DNA from: a virus | Length of the DNA: 32,368 nucleotides | Virus record (IMG/VR): IMGVR_UViG_3300047312_000170 | Location: 1 to 32,368 of that record | Direction: 5' to 3' (one strand) | Shown here: one piece after another, positions 31,189 to 32,368 of the stretch | How positions within the stretch are numbered: the stretch's first letter is position 1 | How the letters are laid out: each line of letters opens with the position of its first letter | The notes under the pieces: model-generated | Seen by the model: only the letters and a program-made list of their open reading frames with translations | What the model was told of the DNA's origin: nothing | Databases searched by the model: none | Made by a program: the position numbers and the translations under genes

Positions 31189-31631
31189 GCAATCCTCACT
31201 CCGTCCTCATCAAACATTCCGAAGTCTGCAGGAACATCCATGTGACTCAGAGGACGAACACCGCCGAAGATTGATGCATTTCGCTCATGCCACCTCTTTG
31301 CATCTGCAAGGTCTTGTTCTGTGGCAGGTGCCAAGCTCTCATTGTCATACTCGTAGGTACCACCTGTGTGCAGCAATGTTGCTAAGATCTTTTCATCAGC
31401 AATGCTAGCCACTGTGGCGCAAACCGTACCACCAATTGCGTCGACGATTTTTACAGCCTGTCCAACTTGATAGCTCATCTCTTTCTCCTGTAGAAGCTTT
31501 TGAGCAAGTCTAGAAGCCCATTGATTTCTTTCAGCTAAAACTGCCTTGTGTGTTGCCAGCCACTTGATATAAGACACTGGACACTCTGCCAAATTTTCGC
31601 CTTCATGCTTTCCGAAATCTAGAGTCTTCAT
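31185..31631 (-). CDS. DUF3820-like protein with an SH3-like second half
   Basis: A 148-residue protein. I start at ATG 31631, which has AAGGAG eight bases upstream; the frame extends further but without support. 'LDFGKHEGENLAECPVSYIKWLATH' (4-28) is the DUF3820 (putative quorum-sensing-regulated virulence factor/exonuclease-associated) signature. The second half, from Met52 (SYQVGQAVKIVDAIGG), is SH3/KOW-like. Met52 itself has a strong AGGAG six bases upstream, so a second, shorter protein may be made. First gene of the leftward operon. Confidence 0.65.
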   Translation of the reverse strand: MKTLDFGKHEGENLAECPVSYIKWLATHKAVLAERNQWASRLAQKLLQEKEMSYQVGQAVKIVDAIGGTVCATVASIADEKILATLLHTGGTYEYDNESLAPATEQDLADAKRWHERNASIFGGVRPLSHMDVPADFGMFDEDGVRIA

Positions 31632-31654
31632 CGCTTGCTCCTTAGTTTTATTCC

Positions 31655-31705
31655 ATACCTCACTTGGTATAGTTGAATTATGCCATATTATCAAAACATT
31701 GTCAA
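31655..31705 (-). promoter_or_regulatory. Promoter and possible operator of the leftward operon
   Basis: On the minus strand TTGACA (31700-31705) and CATAAT (31677-31682) are exactly 17 bases apart. Downstream, in the leader, ATACC and GGTAT (31655-31659, 31666-31670) form a 5-bp dyad with 6-base spacer, a candidate operator. Confidence 0.65.
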
Positions 31706-31761
31706 GGGTATTTGCAATGAATATTGACTGTTTTTCAAAACTGATAGATATTCGTAGGCAC

Positions 31762-31790
31762 AAAAAAAGAAGACCAAACAGCGGCCTTCT
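31762..31790 (-). terminator. Intrinsic terminator of the rightmost small gene
   Basis: On the minus strand, an 8-bp stem AGAAGGCC/GGTCTTCT (31783-31790 with 31768-31775, one G-T pair) and a 7-nt loop are followed by seven T. It insulates the leftward operon from the gene at 31810-32019. Confidence 0.85.
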
Positions 31791-31809
31791 CACTCTTTCC
31801 TCTATGCCT

Positions 31810-32019
31810 CTATCGGCGTCTTGTCCTCTGTCCCCTCTTGATCAGATCGTTCCTGTATCTCTCCTCTATCCCTATGAGCTGCTCACTCTTGGCTATCTCG
31901 AGCTGTAGGCTCATCTGTCCGGACAGGAATGCAGCTCTCTTGCCGACCCTGCTGCGGATTATGTCCTCTACAAAAGGCGGAATCATCGGCTGGTTGGAAT
32001 GGTTGAAAGATCGCAACAT
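31810..32019 (-). CDS. Small basic protein, 69 aa
   Basis: I start at ATG 32019, five bases after AAGGAG; an upstream ATG at 32046 lacks a binding site. The protein has a Pro-rich N-terminus, a central helix (VEDIIRSRVGKRAAFLSGQMSLQLEIAKSEQ region) and an Arg/Lys-rich end (LIKRGQRTRRR). Could bind nucleic acid. Single-gene transcription unit with its own promoter and terminator. No family recognised. Confidence 0.55.
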   Translation of the reverse strand: MLRSFNHSNQPMIPPFVEDIIRSRVGKRAAFLSGQMSLQLEIAKSEQLIGIEERYRNDLIKRGQRTRRR

Positions 32020-32078
32020 ACATTCTCCTTGCTTTACATACAACATGAGCTACTAATGTCTTACTATCAGTTAATCCG

Positions 32079-32087
32079 ATTATACCA
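32079..32087 (-). promoter_or_regulatory. Extended -10 promoter of the rightmost gene
   Basis: TGGTATAAT on the minus strand (TATAAT at 32079-32084 with TGn before it). The -35 region is poor. Lies about 60 bases upstream of the ATG at 32019. Confidence 0.55.
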
Positions 32088-32099
32088 CCGGGCGTCAAA

Positions 32100-32149
32100 A
32101 TGCCTTCTATCTATAACAAAATAGAACATTTGTTATAGATAGAAGGCAT
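32100..32149. repeat. 21-bp perfect palindrome, 8-nt loop
   Basis: Arms 32100-32120 and 32129-32149 are perfectly complementary. On the minus strand TTTT follows, so it could act as a terminator for transcription entering from the right; it may equally be an operator or cruciform site next to the promoter at 32079. Confidence 0.9.
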
Positions 32150-32179
32150 GAAAAAGCCCTCCTGTGATATTGGGCCTCC

Positions 32180-32363
32180 GAGTATGAATGGAACGAAAAA
32201 CAACGCTAAGAGCTTGGAGAGATGATAACGACCGTTATTACACATCCAAAATGGCATGTCATATACGGCATATCACCTATACAAACTGTATAGGTCTTGT
32301 GGGAACACAGAGGTTAAGAGAGAACAAATTTCCTTAGCGTTGTTTTTCGTTCCGTTAGTACTC
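32180..32363. repeat. 184-bp element with 31-bp terminal inverted repeats
   Basis: Perfect 21-bp arms at 32190-32210 and 32333-32353 extend outward to about 31 bp (32180 and 32363) with a few mismatches or G-T pairs. The 122-base interior has no convincing gene but contains two smaller palindromes: ATAACG-AC-CGTTAT (32225-32238) and a 9-bp stem ACCTATACA/TGTATAGGT with 3-nt loop (32275-32295), plus two GGCATnTCA-like repeats (32254-32274). It resembles a MITE or an origin-like region. No target duplication is visible. Confidence 0.7.
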
Positions 32364-32368
32364 AAGGG

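Overview
This window is most of a temperate siphovirus (prophage or phage contig). The evidence is an excisionase-like gene and a tyrosine integrase on the left, followed by a canonical rightward order: small and large terminase, portal, protease-scaffold, major capsid protein, connector and neck genes, tail tube, frameshifted tail chaperone pair, a 1192-residue tape measure, distal tail, beta-helix spike, baseplate hub, fibre and a lysis cassette. There is no tail sheath gene, and the tape measure length predicts a non-contractile tail of about 180 nm. Base composition is roughly balanced. ATG, GTG and TTG starts preceded by Shine-Dalgarno sequences are used throughout. The host cannot be fixed from the sequence. 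The C-terminal domain of the amidase and the small-protein-rich layout remind me of phages of Gram-positive-type or Chloroflexota (Ktedonobacteria-like) hosts, but this is only a suspicion.

Layout. Positions 1-1639 hold a tightly overlapped string of small unknown genes ending in a helix-turn-helix excisionase candidate. Positions 1653-2948 hold the integrase with its own promoter and a small zinc-ribbon gene. Positions 2984-3216 hold three abutting tRNA-like units, some with aberrant arms, followed by a terminator and then a new promoter. Positions 3526-8714 hold terminase and portal genes plus a four-gene cassette of unknowns. Positions 8713-8942 hold two more tRNA-like structures and a strong terminator. 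Positions 8960-28794 hold head, tail and lysis genes. Two 34-35 residue membrane micro-proteins lie on the opposite strand inside the tail and lysis region. Positions 28795-30243 hold a leftward ribbon-helix-helix plus TnpB unit with an IS605-type right end. Positions 30255-30699 hold a promoter, a structured leader and a tail-anchored membrane protein gene. Positions 30698-32019 hold leftward small genes with their own promoters and terminators. Positions 32100-32363 are a non-coding block of long perfect palindromes.

How it works together: integrase and excisionase control lysogeny, and terminase and portal package DNA into the capsid. Two tail chaperones made by -1 frameshifting assemble the tail tube around the tape measure. 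The spike, hub and fibre proteins contact the host. Amidase, a coiled-coil membrane protein and an LL-H-type holin lyse it. The least expected items are a stand-alone PilJ-like sensor domain within the lysis cassette, the RHH-TnpB operon with a consensus and apparently leaderless promoter, the tRNA-like RNAs with enlarged or missing arms, and the palindromic block at the right end.
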